From NCBI RefSeq assembly GCF_001189295.1, contig NZ_CP012159.1:11117856-11181855 (forward strand): DNA of 64,000 bases, written 5' to 3'. Both the position numbers and the translations under genes were made by a program. Source of the stretch: Chondromyces crocatus (GTDB lineage: Bacteria > Myxococcota_A > Polyangia > Polyangiales > Polyangiaceae). Numbering within the stretch: position 1 is the first letter of the stretch; each line of letters starts with the position of its first letter. Shown here piece by piece: positions 26,667 through 36,271 of this stretch. Under the pieces are notes generated by a model. It had not been told where the DNA came from. It worked only from the letters and a program-made list of their open reading frames with translations, and searched no databases.

Positions 26667-29600
26667 ATGAGCGATGCGCCCCGCGCTGCCTCGGTCGCCT
26701 TATTCGAGTCCGCCTCTTCTCCTGAAGGCGACGCTACCCAGCCAGCCCCCCAAGCAGATGCGGCGTCGCTCCCCGACACACTGGAACGTCCTCCCACGCT
26801 CGAAGCCCCGCCTCCACCGGCCCTGCCCGCCACAGCGCCGTCACCAGGCACGAAGCTCAAGCACTACGAGCTGATCCGCAAGCTCGGCGAGGGGGGCATG
26901 GGCGTCGTTCATCTCGCTCGCGACACCAAACTCGGACGTCTCGTGGCCATCAAGATGCTGCTTCAGCATACCCGTCACAGCGCCCATCGCTTCCTCGTGG
27001 AGGCCCGTGCCACTGCGCGATGCAAGCACGAGAACATTGTCGTCATTCATGAGGTCGACGAGCACGAAGCACATCCGTACATGGTCCTCGAACACCTCGA
27101 AGGCGTCACCCTGCGCACCTGGATGGAACAGCGAGGCACGTCGACCCGCAGCGCCACGCGTGATGCCGACGAGACCCTGCCCGCTCGACTATCCGCCACA
27201 ATCGCCATCGACCTCATCATACCCGTCGTACGCGCCCTCGGTTGCGCCCACGAACAGGGCATCGTGCACCGCGATTTGAAGCCCGAGAACATCATCCTGT
27301 CCGACGCAGGCCCGGTGAAGGTACTCGACTTCGGCATTGCCACGCGGCTCGCTACCGACACCACGCCCGCGAGCGCTCGGGCTCTCCTAGATGATGACCA
27401 AGGCCCAGTCGGCACATGGCTGTACATGGCCCCCGAACAGTGGCTGAACCACGACGTCGACCACCGCGCCGATTTCTGGGCCGTCGGCATGATGCTGCAC
27501 GAGCTACTCGCGGGAGCGCACCCGCTCTGGCCCTTGCGCCCTGACCGCCTCGCGCAGGTCGTCGACGCCTCCATTCCCATGCCCTCCATTCGCGAGGTAC
27601 GCCCCGACCTCGGACCGCTCTGTGCGGTCATCGAGCGCTGCCTGGAGAAAGACAGAACCGCTCGCTACACCTCGGCGCGAGAGCTGCTCGCAGACCTGGA
27701 GACGCTGCGCCTCGCTCCCAGCCCCCAGCGCTCCACCCACGTTTCCTCTCCATTCACCGGCCTCGCCGCGTTCCAGGAGGCCGACGCGGCCTGGTTCTTC
27801 GGGCGAGATACCGAACTTGGCGCATGCCTCGCACGCTTGCGACGCCAACCTCTGGTGACCATCGCCGGCCCATCCGGCGCGGGCAAATCTTCCTTCGTGC
27901 GCGCTGGCATCATCCCCGCACTCAAGCGTTCCGGCGAAACCTGGGATGCGCTGGTCCTGCGCCCCGGTGCGCGCCCTCTGACGGCACTCGCCGAGACGTC
28001 ATGGCAGCTTCTGGAGGCACCCGGGGGCACCGAGCGGGACCCCACGCAGACCGCGGCGCAGCTCGAAGAGCACGCCGCCATCTTGCAGCGAGAGCCCGGC
28101 TACCTCGGAGCCATGTTACGCGCCCATTGTCGGAAGCACCGCAGCCGGGTGCTCCTGTTCATCGATCAATTCGAGGAACTCTATACCCTCGGCGCAGACG
28201 CCACGACGCGCCGAGCGTTCCTCGCCTGCACCGCCGGCGTTGCAGACGAGGCCTCCTCCCCGCTCCGTGTCGTCCTCGCCATGCGCTCCGACTTCCTCGA
28301 CTGCGTGACCGAGGACCGCCAGTTCCTCGACGAGATGAGCCGTGGCCTGGCCTTCCTTCCCCTCATCGATCACCGCGGCCTCCGCGAGGCACTCACCCGC
28401 CCGCTCGCGGCGCTCGGCGCTCGGTTCGAGAGCGAAGCGCTGGTGGAGAGCATGCTCGACGCCCTCGGCGGGACCCGCAGCCCCCTGCCCCTCCTGCAGT
28501 TCACCGCTGCGAAGCTCTGGGACACGTGCGATCCCGAGCAACGGGTCATCACTCAGGCCAGCTACGACCAGATCGGCGGCGTTGCAGGTGCACTCTCCGC
28601 GCATGCCGACGCGGTGCTGGATGGCCTGCCCGCGCAAGAGCGGCGCCTCGTTCGCGGGGTGCTGCTTCGCCTGGTCACCCCCGAGCGTACGCGCGCTGTG
28701 GTGCGCCTCGACGAGCTGCGCGACCTCGCCACCGACGCCGAGAAGGAACATGCTCCCGACACGATCGACCGCATCGTGCAGCACCTCGCGGACGCACGCC
28801 TGCTCTCGATCGAAGGTTCAGCGGACGCGCACAGCGCCACCGTGGAGCTGGTGCACGAGTCGCTCGTGGAACGCTGGCCTCGGCTCGACCGATGGCTCGA
28901 CGAGAGCGCACAGGATGCCCGATTCCTCGCGCGCTTGCGCATCACCGCACAGCAATGGGAGGCAAGCGGCGAAGCCGAAGGGCTGCTCTGGCGCGAGCAG
29001 TCCGCCCTGGAGGCGCGTACTTTCAGCACGCGCAAACGGGCCGAGGGCGACCACAGACCCCTCGGCATCGGATCGCTCGAGCAGCGCTACCTGGAAGCGG
29101 TGGAGCAGCTCGACGCCCGCGCACAACGGAGACGTCTAGGTGTCATGCTCGGCGCCGTCACCACGATCGCCTTGGTGGCCGCGGTAGTCTCCTGGCTGGC
29201 CGTCCGCGCCAGCAACGAAGCCTCACGCGCCACCCAGGAAGCAGCGCGCGCCCAGGTAACGGCACGACGAGCCCGCAACGCCGCACGCATCGCTGGAGCG
29301 ACCCGTTTCCTGAGCCAGGAGGATCACACTCAGGCCCTCGCTCTCCTGCGAGAGGTCGAGCCACCCGAGATTCCTCACGACTGGAGTCGGCTCGCTCAGC
29401 TCGCTCTCCAGCGTGGGGTGAGCCGTGTGCTCGTCTCCACCCGGTCCTACGTCAGCGAGGTCGCCTGGAGTCCTGATGGTCATCGCGTGGCCGCTGGGCT
29501 GAGTGACGGGACTCTCGGTCTCTGGTCCACCGACGCCACCGGCACACCGACGATCCTGGCGAAGCAAGCAGGTCCCATCCACGCCCTGGCTTGGAGTCCG

Positions 29601-31367
29601 GATGGACAGCGCCTCGCGACCGCTTCGGCGGATGCGACGGTGCGCGTCTGGTCTGCCGCAGCAGGGGTCGACGGGCGAGGCCCGATGGTCCTCCGAGGTC
29701 ACACCGATTGGGTCACCGCCGTCGCCTGGAGCCCCGACGGTACGCGCCTCGTCAGCGCCTCTCGGGACGGCGTACGCATGTGGCACGCCGACGACACAAG
29801 CCTTCCCGTCGTCTTTTTTCCTGACGTCCCTGCGACCTCGGTCGCCTGGAGCCCCTCAGGTGACCAGATCGCCTGCGGCTTTCCGGACCGCTCGGTGCGC
29901 GTGTGGCGCGCCGATGGCAGCGGCACGGCGCTCCTGCTCCAAGGCCATGACGGCGGTGTGACGCGCGTGGCCTGGAGTCCCGACGGGCTTCGCCTCCTCG
30001 GTGGGTCCATGGATGGGACGCTCCGCATCTGGAGCTCGGCAGACGGAAGCGCTCAGCGGATTCTCCGCGCCCATGAGCCCTCGACCAGCCCCATGATGCA
30101 TGCCCACGGCATCCTCTCGGCCGCATGGAGCCCTGACGGTCGGCGTGTCGCTGCAGGAGCCATCGACGGGACGGTGCGGATCTGGCCAGAGGATGGCCGT
30201 GGAGAACCACAGATCTTCTGGATGGGCTCCGAGCCGGTCGTCTCGCTGCAATTCAGTCCGGATGGCCAACAGTTGCTCGCCGCAGCCTACAAGTCATTCC
30301 AGATCTGGACGTTGAGCGCGCACAAGCAGCCCGTGACGCTGCGGGGCCACCCGAGGGGCCGTTTGCCGGTCGCCTGGAGCGCTCGGACGAATCGCATCGT
30401 CATCGGGTCGAGCGACGGGATCGCGCGCATCTGGAACGCCGACGGCTCTGGCGAACCGCTCGTCCTCCGAGGCCACGAGGGCGCCATCCAGGGGGTGGCC
30501 TTCAGCCCCGACGGCCAGCGCGTCGCCACCGGCTCGGATGATCGCACTCTCCGCCTCTGGAATGCCGATGGATCCGGCGAGCCGCTCGTCCTCCGAGGCC
30601 ATGAGCGCGCCGTCTATACCGTGGCCTTCAGTCCCGATGGGCAGCGTGTCGCCACCGGCTCGGACGATCGCACGCTCCGCCTCTGGAATGCCGATGGCTC
30701 CGGCGAGCCGCTCGTCCTCCGAGGCCACGAAGGGGTCATCCAAGGGGTGGCCTTCGGCCCCGACGGGCAGCGCGTCGCCACTGGCTCGGACGACCACACG
30801 GTGCGCCTGTGGAACGCCGATGGCGCTGGAGAGCCGCGCGTGCTCCGTGCCCACCGCGAGGGGGTGTACGCCGTCGCCTTCAGCCCGGATGGTCGGCGCC
30901 TGCTGACGGGCGCAGCCGATCACACCGCCCGCATCTGGAACGCCGACGGGACCGGCGCGCCGCTCGTCCTTTCCGGCCAGTGGGTCAGCAGCGCAGCATG
31001 GAGCCCGGATGGCCAGCACATCGTCACGGGCTCGGGCGCCATGACCGTCCGCGTACGGAGAGCCGATGGCACAGGAGAGCCTTTCTTTCTGCAGCTCGAC
31101 AACCCCGTCACCGGCGTCGCCTTCAGCCCCGACGGCCAGCGCATCGTGACGGCGACCACCGACGGTCTCGCACGGATCTGGGAGGATCTCATCCCGCTCC
31201 GGGGGCTCGACGATCCGATCCTGTGGACGGCGACCGATTACTGCATGCCCGCCACTCAGCGGATGGAGGACCTCGATGTCCCTGAAGACGTCGCGCACGC
31301 GGATGAGCAGGCCTGCATCCAGCGGGTCGCGGCGACACGCGGCAACGCGCGAAATGCTGACCAATGA
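26667..31367 (+). CDS. Ser/Thr kinase - nSTAND NTPase - WD40 (14 blades) NLR-like protein
   Basis: 1566 aa. Order: acidic/Pro-rich N-terminus; kinase (about 66-350) with GEGGMGVVHLA, VAIKML, HRDLKPEN and DFGIA, all catalytic residues present; nSTAND1-type P-loop NTPase with FTGLAAFQEADAAWFFGR, Walker A GPSGAGKSS (near 401) and Walker B-like RVLLFIDQFEELY; a helical region with RWPRLDRWLDES; one membrane helix (about 828-850); a short coiled segment; then 14 WD40 blades (about 922-1510), enough for two seven-bladed propellers. STAND proteins oligomerise on ligand sensing by the repeat domain. The kinase would be the effector or signalling output. Role in defence or development is unproven. Starts at ATG 26667. 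Confidence 0.92.
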   Translation: MSDAPRAASVALFESASSPEGDATQPAPQADAASLPDTLERPPTLEAPPPPALPATAPSPGTKLKHYELIRKLGEGGMGVVHLARDTKLGRLVAIKMLLQHTRHSAHRFLVEARATARCKHENIVVIHEVDEHEAHPYMVLEHLEGVTLRTWMEQRGTSTRSATRDADETLPARLSATIAIDLIIPVVRALGCAHEQGIVHRDLKPENIILSDAGPVKVLDFGIATRLATDTTPASARALLDDDQGPVGTWLYMAPEQWLNHDVDHRADFWAVGMMLHELLAGAHPLWPLRPDRLAQVVDASIPMPSIREVRPDLGPLCAVIERCLEKDRTARYTSARELLADLETLRLAPSPQRSTHVSSPFTGLAAFQEADAAWFFGRDTELGACLARLRRQPLVTIAGPSGAGKSSFVRAGIIPALKRSGETWDALVLRPGARPLTALAETSWQLLEAPGGTERDPTQTAAQLEEHAAILQREPGYLGAMLRAHCRKHRSRVLLFIDQFEELYTLGADATTRRAFLACTAGVADEASSPLRVVLAMRSDFLDCVTEDRQFLDEMSRGLAFLPLIDHRGLREALTRPLAALGARFESEALVESMLDALGGTRSPLPLLQFTAAKLWDTCDPEQRVITQASYDQIGGVAGALSAHADAVLDGLPAQERRLVRGVLLRLVTPERTRAVVRLDELRDLATDAEKEHAPDTIDRIVQHLADARLLSIEGSADAHSATVELVHESLVERWPRLDRWLDESAQDARFLARLRITAQQWEASGEAEGLLWREQSALEARTFSTRKRAEGDHRPLGIGSLEQRYLEAVEQLDARAQRRRLGVMLGAVTTIALVAAVVSWLAVRASNEASRATQEAARAQVTARRARNAARIAGATRFLSQEDHTQALALLREVEPPEIPHDWSRLAQLALQRGVSRVLVSTRSYVSEVAWSPDGHRVAAGLSDGTLGLWSTDATGTPTILAKQAGPIHALAWSPDGQRLATASADATVRVWSAAAGVDGRGPMVLRGHTDWVTAVAWSPDGTRLVSASRDGVRMWHADDTSLPVVFFPDVPATSVAWSPSGDQIACGFPDRSVRVWRADGSGTALLLQGHDGGVTRVAWSPDGLRLLGGSMDGTLRIWSSADGSAQRILRAHEPSTSPMMHAHGILSAAWSPDGRRVAAGAIDGTVRIWPEDGRGEPQIFWMGSEPVVSLQFSPDGQQLLAAAYKSFQIWTLSAHKQPVTLRGHPRGRLPVAWSARTNRIVIGSSDGIARIWNADGSGEPLVLRGHEGAIQGVAFSPDGQRVATGSDDRTLRLWNADGSGEPLVLRGHERAVYTVAFSPDGQRVATGSDDRTLRLWNADGSGEPLVLRGHEGVIQGVAFGPDGQRVATGSDDHTVRLWNADGAGEPRVLRAHREGVYAVAFSPDGRRLLTGAADHTARIWNADGTGAPLVLSGQWVSSAAWSPDGQHIVTGSGAMTVRVRRADGTGEPFFLQLDNPVTGVAFSPDGQRIVTATTDGLARIWEDLIPLRGLDDPILWTATDYCMPATQRMEDLDVPEDVAHADEQACIQRVAATRGNARNADQ
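30450..30827 (+). repeat. Three near-identical 126-bp WD40-blade repeats
   Basis: Units starting at 30450, 30576 and 30702 differ at only a handful of positions and encode blades 9-11. Flanking blades are clearly more diverged. This indicates recent tandem duplication or gene conversion within the sensor domain. Confidence 0.85.
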
Positions 31368-31384
31368 AGCTGGGAGTCAGCAAC

Positions 31385-31414
31385 CGCTTCATGCATGGAT
31401 CCCACCATGAAGCG
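31385..31414 (+). terminator. Hairpin after the kinase-STAND-WD40 gene
   Basis: A 9-bp perfect stem CGCTTCATG/CATGAAGCG with a 12-nt loop begins 17 bp after the stop. No U-tract. It lies in the 293-bp gap before the convergent TIR gene; the rest of the gap is less GC-rich than its surroundings and shows no gene. Confidence 0.45.
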
Positions 31415-31660
31415 CCACGCGGCCTGAATGGGACGCCTATGCGCGACAGTTCTGTAAAGGATTACACGGTGGAAGCACCCTGTCGTCGGAAGGAAACTCG
31501 CAGTTGAGACGGGCAACGAGATCCATGCGATCGACGCTGCTCCACGCAGCGCAAGCCGCTTCAGTATGGTCACGGCGGGCAACTGGCTCATCTGCAAGCC
31601 ACGCCAATAGCCGCTTGGCATGGCCGATGGCGTAAGGATCCGGGACTCATTGGCAACCAT

Positions 31661-32599
31661 TCACCGCGAGATCATCTTCGGCAGTGCGTCTGACACATTG
31701 CCAACCCCACGCGCTATGTCTCCCAGGCCCCGATTGCAGCTGGCCTCTCCAAGAATGTCCGCCACACGCTGGTACATCGACCGTGCCTGCTCATACTGTG
31801 CTCTCGCCTCCTCGTAGTCCAAGCGTCTCAACGCAAGATCGCCAAGGTTCCGTTTGCAGTGAGCCTCCCCCCAAGTATCTCCCGCACGCTGGTACATCGA
31901 CCGTGCCTGCTCGTACTTCGCTCTCGCCTCGTCATACTCCGAGCAGCTCAACGCGAGCTCCCCCAGGCTCCGATTGCAGTTGGCCTCCCCCCAATTATCT
32001 TCTGCACGCTGAAATACCAAACGCGCCTGCTCGTACATCGCTCTCGCCTCGTCGTACTCCAAGCGCTTCGACGCGAGGTCTCCCAGGCTGTGAACGCAGT
32101 AGGCCTCGTTAAGAACATCCCCCACGCGCTGAAATATCAAACGCGCCTGCTCGCACTTCGCTCTCGCCTCGCCGTACTCCGAGCGCCTCGACGCGAGGTT
32201 CCCAAGACTGTCGAGGCATCTGGCCTCGCCATGAAGATCGCCCGCACGCTCGAACATCAAACGCGCTTGCGCGAACTTCGCTTCCGCCTCGTCGTACGCC
32301 GAGCGCCTCGAAGCGAGGTTCCCAAGGCTATGAAGACAGTTGGCCTCGCCGAGAGTGTCGCCCGCATGCTCGAACATCAAACGCGCTTGCTCGAACTTCG
32401 CTCCTGCCTCGTCGTACGCCAAGCGACTCGAGGCGAGGTTTCCAAGATGGTGAAGGCATCTGGCCACACCAGGGAGATCGTCCACACGCTGATACATCAG
32501 ACGCGCCTGCTCGTATCTCGCTTTCGCCTCTTCGTGAGCTGAACGTACTTCCGCGAACTCCCCCAAATGCCAAGCACAGCGTGCGGCTCGCCTCTCGTC
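31661..32599 (-). repeat. 120-bp tandem repeats encoding the TPR array
   Basis: Seven full units plus one partial unit of 120 bp (40 residues each) lie at the 3' end of the TIR-STAND gene. Sequence identity between neighbouring units is high at DNA level, including shared GAGGCGAGAGCGAA-type blocks. Confidence 0.85.
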
Positions 32600-34315
32600 C
32601 CCAGTCGATTCTGCCAAAGCAAGCGTTTGCTCGAGCAGTGCCAGCTTACTCAGTCCTGTGAATCGACCGAAGTTCGACAAAGCAATCGCAGCATCCAACC
32701 ACGCCGCAGGGTTCTCTCCATTCAGCCCCTTACCAATCAAAATCTGCAAATTCGTCAGATCGGCACCGAGGCGTGCGCTCGCCCGTGCCCCCTGCACCCT
32801 CCCCACGAGAGGTCCTTGCTCCCGGACCAGCTCTCCGTAGAAGGCCATGGCAAGCCCCAGATCCTGCTCCGCTGGCGGGCACACCAGTTCCACATACTCC
32901 CGCACCGGCGCAAGCATGCGCAGACGCCCTTTCTCGAAATAGGCCAGCGCATGCTGGGCCAGCACACGTGCAGCAGTCGGCCCCGCGTCCTGCATCAAGG
33001 AGCGCAAATCCTGCTGCGCGACGCCGTCAGGGAGCACGCCGAGAAGCGCGGCCAAGCGTCGTGCTTCATCCGTCATGCCAGGCGCTTGCAGCGACAGTTC
33101 CAGCGACACGGACCAGCTCGTCGCCGATCGGTGCGGGCCTGGACCACGCTCCAGCATCCGGGTCCGACGCGCTTCCCACTCCTCCACCAGATTGGTCAGC
33201 TCATTCCCTTGCGCGGCATGTGCCAGCAGCGTGATGGCCAAGGGCACACCGTCCATCTTCCCCAGCAACTCCTGGAGTTGAGCCTCACCCCGATGCTGGT
33301 CTCCTGCAATTGCGCAATAGACGTCTTCGGACTCTCCATCGCGGAGAGGTTCGACTTGAATCGATGGGGACCAGGCCACGCCCCCGGGCTGCACACCTCG
33401 GCGGATCGAAACCACCAGTGCGAGCTCAGGCAATGCGGCAAGCTCTGCCAGAACGGTCTCCACGCCGGTAGGGTCGTGGTCCCAGGGTGTCTCCAGATTG
33501 TCGAGGAGCAGCAAGGCAGGTGTACTGTCCAGCGCGCGCCAGCCACTTTGCCGGAGGTCCACGCCTGACGACGAGCGCAGCGCGAGCGCGATGGCCGAGA
33601 CCAGACCGTCCGCATCCTTGGCCGCATCGAGGCGCACGAAATAGCGACGCGCACCATAGCGGGCAGCGATGTCCGGCGCGTGGCTCGCAACGAGGCTGAC
33701 GGTGCTCTTGCCAATGCCAGCCACACCTCGAATCAGAATACGGGGCGGCTCGTCGGCGAGAAGCGCCGCATTCAGCGCGGAGAGAATCGACTCCCGCCCG
33801 ACGCAAGGCCCGGGAGCTGGCAAAGCCGCGACGGGAGGGCATGCGGAGGCTGGCGCCGCCGCCGTCTGGCTTGGGACACGACGTTCAATCTCAACACGAA
33901 GCGCCCTCGCGATCTGAGTCCACACTTCATCTTGGTCCGACCATGCTTTGATCGGCAGACCATCGGTGGGCAACGCTTGGAGCGTGGCAAAAGGCGCCCA
34001 GTCCCACGTGCAATGACGGAGGATCACCGGAACGACCTGCGCCTCGCCTTGCCGATGGCGTTCCAGAGCGCGATCTACCTCGACGTCGGTGCAATAATCC
34101 GAGGCGAGAAAGTCCTGGCTGACGAGCAGCAGGATCAGATGGGCCTGATCGAGGTGGGCGCTGATCTCATTCGCCCGCTCCCCTCCTGGCGCGATCTTGC
34201 GGTCGTGCCACAGGTCGACGAGGCCCTGCCGCTGGAGCTGCTTCAGGCACGTCTCCAGCGCTTGGCGGTAGGTTTCATCCTTGTGCGCGTACGAGATGAA
34301 AACGCGAACGGCCAT
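31661..34315 (-). CDS. TIR - STAND NTPase - TPR NLR-like protein
   Basis: 884 aa. The TIR domain (1-140) has VRVFISYAHKDE, DLWHDRKI and SQDFLASDYCTDVEVDRALE; Glu79 sits where TIR NADases carry the catalytic Glu. The STAND/NB-ARC-like NTPase (about 170-480) has Walker A GVAGIGKST at 197-205, Walker B ALLLLDNLETPWD and a GVPLAITLLA motif. C-terminal residues 573-884 form nearly eight 40-residue TPR units of consensus A-x-C-x-x-x-LG-x-LA-x(6)-Y-x-EA-x-A-x-x-EQAR-x-x-x-Q-R. Known TIR-STAND proteins act in phage defence by depleting NAD+ after sensing. A signalling role is the alternative. It is convergent with the kinase-STAND-WD40 gene. Confidence 0.93.
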   Translation of the reverse strand: MAVRVFISYAHKDETYRQALETCLKQLQRQGLVDLWHDRKIAPGGERANEISAHLDQAHLILLLVSQDFLASDYCTDVEVDRALERHRQGEAQVVPVILRHCTWDWAPFATLQALPTDGLPIKAWSDQDEVWTQIARALRVEIERRVPSQTAAAPASACPPVAALPAPGPCVGRESILSALNAALLADEPPRILIRGVAGIGKSTVSLVASHAPDIAARYGARRYFVRLDAAKDADGLVSAIALALRSSSGVDLRQSGWRALDSTPALLLLDNLETPWDHDPTGVETVLAELAALPELALVVSIRRGVQPGGVAWSPSIQVEPLRDGESEDVYCAIAGDQHRGEAQLQELLGKMDGVPLAITLLAHAAQGNELTNLVEEWEARRTRMLERGPGPHRSATSWSVSLELSLQAPGMTDEARRLAALLGVLPDGVAQQDLRSLMQDAGPTAARVLAQHALAYFEKGRLRMLAPVREYVELVCPPAEQDLGLAMAFYGELVREQGPLVGRVQGARASARLGADLTNLQILIGKGLNGENPAAWLDAAIALSNFGRFTGLSKLALLEQTLALAESTGDERRAARCAWHLGEFAEVRSAHEEAKARYEQARLMYQRVDDLPGVARCLHHLGNLASSRLAYDEAGAKFEQARLMFEHAGDTLGEANCLHSLGNLASRRSAYDEAEAKFAQARLMFERAGDLHGEARCLDSLGNLASRRSEYGEARAKCEQARLIFQRVGDVLNEAYCVHSLGDLASKRLEYDEARAMYEQARLVFQRAEDNWGEANCNRSLGELALSCSEYDEARAKYEQARSMYQRAGDTWGEAHCKRNLGDLALRRLDYEEARAQYEQARSMYQRVADILGEASCNRGLGDIARGVGNVSDALPKMISR

Positions 34316-34451
34316 ACCCCTCGACCCCGAGGATCACGTCAACAGCCGTCCACGGCAATCCCGTCGCCGCTGCCCGGGGACGATTCCCGCCCCCCACAGC
34401 TTCCCTTCCCTGGTGCTTTTCCCCCGCCCCGCCCGCCGTGCGCTCCTCCTC

Positions 34452-34640
34452 GTGACCCCCGACCTGCATCAGCTCCTCGCAGCCCTCGACCCCGAGGTCC
34501 GCGCAGCCGTGCGCGAGGTCGATGGCACCTTGATCTACCTCGCCCTCGCGCAGTCTCCCCGCGACCGCTTGCGCTCGGCCTCGAACATGGCGCGCACGCT
34601 CATGCGCTTACGCCGTGGCCTCACCCCCTCGGGCGACTGA
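34452..34640 (+). CDS. Small hypothetical protein
   Basis: 62 aa from GTG 34452; GTG 34413 would add 13 Arg/Pro-rich residues. The sequence is a regular amphipathic helical pattern (PDLHQLLAALDPEVRAAVRE then GTLIYLALAQSPRDRL), which favours a real gene over chance. No family recognised. It lies between the TIR gene and the convergent aminopeptidase gene. Confidence 0.45.
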   Translation: MTPDLHQLLAALDPEVRAAVREVDGTLIYLALAQSPRDRLRSASNMARTLMRLRRGLTPSGD

Positions 34641-34693
34641 CCACGGCGCGCACGAGCACCGCCCCCTTCCGGCCTCTTCCCCCTCTACTCTCC

Positions 34694-36271
34694 CTAGCTC
34701 GCCCGGTGCGCCGCCTGGTCTTCCTCCCACAGCGACGCCATCCACGCTTCCACCTCGTCGGGCCCCGTCGGGATCCCCTCGGACAGGTTCACGTGGCCGT
34801 CCTCAGTCACCAGCAGATCGTCCTCGATGCGCACCCCGATCCCGCGCAGCTCCTCGGGCACGGTCAGGTCATCGGCCTGGAAGTACAACCCTGGCTCCAC
34901 CGTAAGCACCATCCCGGGGCGCAATTTCCCGAAGCGGTAGGTCTGCTGCCGCGCTTGCGCGCAGTCGTGCACGTCGAGGCCCAGCATGTGGCTCACGTTG
35001 TGGAGCGTGTAGCGGCGGAAGAGCTGCTGGTCTTCGCGCAGCGCCTCCTTTGCGGACTTCAGCACCCCGAGCTTCTCCAGCCCGTGCGCGAGCACCCGCA
35101 TCGCGGCCTTGTTCGGCTCCAGGAAGTCGCGGCCAGGGCGCACCTCGGCGAATGCCGCCTTCTGCGCCTCCAGCACCAGGGAGTACACCTCGCGCTGCGC
35201 CGCCGAGAACTTCCCGCTCACGGGCAACGTCCGCGTGATGTCGGCGGTGTAGAGCGACTCCAGCTCCACACCGGCGTCGAGCAGCAAGAGCTCCCCGGGC
35301 TTCACCACCCCGTCGTTGCGCGTCCAGTGCAGCGTGCAGGCGTGGGCGCCCGCGGCGGCGATGGTCCCGTAGCCGACGTCGAAGCCCTCCACGCGCGCCC
35401 GCACGTAGAAGATGCTCTCCACGGCGCGCTCGGAGCTCGCGCGGCGCCGCAGCACCGGGCCTTCTTCACGGCGCCAGGGGCCCAGCGACCGGATCACGTC
35501 TTCGAAGCCGCGCTGCGTCGCGGCCACGGCCTTCTTCAGCTCCTCGACCTCGATCGCGTCCTTCAGGAGACGCATCTCGGACAGCGTCTGGGCGAGGGCC
35601 TTGTCGCCTTCGCCGCGGTGGGGCGGGTCGTCGAGGGTCTGGTCGATCAGCGGCGAGATGCCTCGAAGCGCACGGCGCGGGATCGAGGGGACGTCGTTGA
35701 CGTGGCTCACCAGACCTTGGAGGTAGGCCTCCAGGTCGGGCAGGCCGCGGCACTCGTCGACGCCGAAGCGCACCCGGCTCTCCTCCACGCCGAGGCGCGG
35801 GCCGACCCACAGCTCGCCCTTCACCCGGTCGGTGTAGAAGGTCTTGTCGCTGCGCCCGGGGTTCGGCTCGACGTAGAGCACGTCGCGGTGACCGCCGCCC
35901 GGCTTCGGCTCCAGGACCAGGACGCAGTCGGCTTCGACGTTCCCGGTCAGGTAGTAGAAGTCGGAGCCCGGACGGAAGCGGTAGGTGGTGTCGTTGGCCC
36001 GCACCTGCTCGTGGCCGGTGGGGATGACCAGGATCTCGCCGGGGAATTTCTCGGAGAGCGCGCGGCGCCGGGCAGCGAACACCTCGGCGTGCTCGAGGAC
36101 GGACGGCGTCCCTGGCCCCGGGGCCCACTGCTGGACCATGAAGTCGAGCAAGGCCTGCGGCGGCTCGGCGGGAGGCGCCTGGGTCGGAGGGGTCCCTTCC
36201 GGGAGCGTGGGGGCGTTCGGCTCGACCGGGGGCGTGCTGAAGGAGGCGCTCGTCTCGGGGTCGTAGGTCAT
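34694..36271 (-). CDS. pepP: Xaa-Pro aminopeptidase (aminopeptidase P)
   Basis: 525 aa from ATG 36271; the frame upstream runs into intergenic repeats and is not coding. The N-terminal AMP_N creatinase-like domain contains FRPGSDFYYLTGNVEADCVLVL (in two blocks). The C-terminal pita-bread peptidase holds the dimetal site: Asp in LLLDAGVE, Asp in YTADITRT, His in HNVSHMLGLDVHD, Glu in TVEPGLY and Glu in GVRIEDDLLVT. It removes N-terminal residues preceding proline, a cytoplasmic Mn-dependent reaction. An extra roughly 45-residue Pro-rich N-terminus precedes the usual start. Transcribed away from the repeat-bearing region upstream. Confidence 0.93.
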   Translation of the reverse strand: MTYDPETSASFSTPPVEPNAPTLPEGTPPTQAPPAEPPQALLDFMVQQWAPGPGTPSVLEHAEVFAARRRALSEKFPGEILVIPTGHEQVRANDTTYRFRPGSDFYYLTGNVEADCVLVLEPKPGGGHRDVLYVEPNPGRSDKTFYTDRVKGELWVGPRLGVEESRVRFGVDECRGLPDLEAYLQGLVSHVNDVPSIPRRALRGISPLIDQTLDDPPHRGEGDKALAQTLSEMRLLKDAIEVEELKKAVAATQRGFEDVIRSLGPWRREEGPVLRRRASSERAVESIFYVRARVEGFDVGYGTIAAAGAHACTLHWTRNDGVVKPGELLLLDAGVELESLYTADITRTLPVSGKFSAAQREVYSLVLEAQKAAFAEVRPGRDFLEPNKAAMRVLAHGLEKLGVLKSAKEALREDQQLFRRYTLHNVSHMLGLDVHDCAQARQQTYRFGKLRPGMVLTVEPGLYFQADDLTVPEELRGIGVRIEDDLLVTEDGHVNLSEGIPTGPDEVEAWMASLWEEDQAAHRAS

